From: Candidatus Roizmanbacteria bacterium CG_4_10_14_0_8_um_filter_33_9
Lineage (GTDB): Bacteria > Patescibacteriota > Microgenomatia > UBA1406 > GWC2-37-13
Assembly: GCA_002785065.1 (NCBI GenBank)
Contig: PFLI01000094.1
Coordinates: 1-6,288 of the forward strand
DNA length: 6,288 nucleotides
Direction of reading: 5' to 3'
Position numbers and translations under genes: made by a program. Position 1 is the stretch's first letter, and each line of letters begins with the position of its first letter. The notes beneath the pieces are model-generated. The model was not told the origin of the DNA. It saw nothing but the letters and a program-made list of their open reading frames with translations, and did no database searches. Shown piece by piece: positions 6,007 through 6,288 of the stretch.

Positions 6007-6288
6007 TTAAATAATACTTTTACACTTTTTACACATCCTACGTTTTTTGTTTTTTTCTACTTTATATTCTACACGCGTACTTTTTTTACACACTGGACAT
6101 AATAGCATAATCTTTGATACAGCTAAAGGTCTCGGTACTTCAACATCTCCCCCTTGAGGCATTTTTTCGTTTTTTTTAATATGTTTTTTATAAATGTTAA
6201 CCCCTTGTACTAATGCTGTATTATTTTTAAAATATATTTTTTCAATAATTCCTTCGCGTCCTTTATCTTTCCCGGTAATGACTGTAAT
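6007..6288 (-). CDS. rplX: 50S ribosomal protein L24 with C-terminal zinc ribbon (5' end outside window)
   Basis: L24 is an assembly-initiating protein of the large subunit. The frame is open to the window edge and gives 93 residues plus TAA. Probably only about ten N-terminal residues are missing. It begins inside the KOW motif (ITVITGKDKGREGII), followed by ALVQGVNIYKKHIKK, MPQGGDVEVPRPLAVSKIML and a C-terminal zinc ribbon. In this fragment the ribbon cysteines are C64xxC67 and C86xxC89. Many bacterial L24 proteins keep these cysteines, while enterobacterial ones do not. The real start lies beyond 6288. Position directly before rplE is canonical. Confidence 0.95.
   Translation of the reverse strand: MTVITGKDKGREGIIEKIYFKNNTALVQGVNIYKKHIKKNEKMPQGGDVEVPRPLAVSKIMLLCPVCKKSTRVEYKVEKNKKRRMCKKCKSII

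Larger units (their letters stand above)
1..6288 (-). other. spc-type ribosomal protein operon (internal part)
   Basis: Thirteen genes lie head to tail on the minus strand. Spacings from right to left are 13, 4, 3, 21, 1, 9, 24, -8, -4, 25, 4 and 11 bases, using the starts chosen here. Such spacing and the two overlaps indicate a single transcript with coupled translation. The order L24-L5-S14-(S19)-S8-L6-L18-S5-L15-SecY-(L33)-Adk-Map matches the conserved bacterial spc operon apart from the two genes in brackets and a missing L30 gene. Neither operon end is in the window. I found no convincing internal promoter or rho-independent terminator. Confidence 0.93.

Noticed and set aside
5980..6020. 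S8-binding regulatory structure at the rplX-rplE junction, as in E. coli
   Set aside because: I could not find a helix resembling the 16S helix 21 site; the region is short and AT-rich.

Overview
The window is one uninterrupted, tightly packed gene cluster, all on the minus strand, so it reads from position 6288 down to 1. It is the spc-type ribosomal protein operon of an AT-rich bacterium. In transcription order it holds rplX (5' end cut off), rplE, rpsN, rpsS, rpsH, rplR-preceding rplF, rplR, rpsE, rplO, secY, rpmG, a two-domain adenylate kinase gene, and the first 37 codons of map (3' end cut off). No gap between genes exceeds 25 bases, and two gene pairs overlap (rpsE/rplO by 8 bases, rplO/secY by 4). 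I see no promoter, terminator, RNA gene, mobile element or CRISPR inside.

Organism: the absence of rpmD (L30) between rpsE and rplO, the compact arrangement, the AT richness and the general look of the proteins suggest a Patescibacteria/CPR bacterium, perhaps Microgenomates-like. This is an inference, because L30 is also missing in some other lineages (for example cyanobacteria and chlamydiae). TGA ends rplR, rplO and adk, while TGG encodes Trp, so the code is standard for TGA. That argues against mollicutes and against CPR groups that reassign TGA.

Right part (6288-2739): nine genes for ribosomal proteins, in canonical order apart from one intruder. rpsS (S19), which belongs in the upstream S10 operon, sits between rpsN and rpsH. 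Left part (2742-1): secY, then a 57-codon rpmG (L33) that is not usually found here, then adenylate kinase fused to a second P-loop domain resembling the archaeal UPF0200/dephospho-CoA-kinase-like family, then methionine aminopeptidase.

Function: the cluster co-produces ribosome parts (L24, L5, S14, S19, S8, L6, L18, S5, L15, L33), the membrane channel for secreted and membrane proteins, a nucleotide kinase, and the enzyme that removes the initiator methionine. The points most worth a second look are the displaced rpsS, the rpmG insertion, the Adk fusion, and the starts: none has a clear Shine-Dalgarno sequence, but 10 of 12 have a T directly before ATG.
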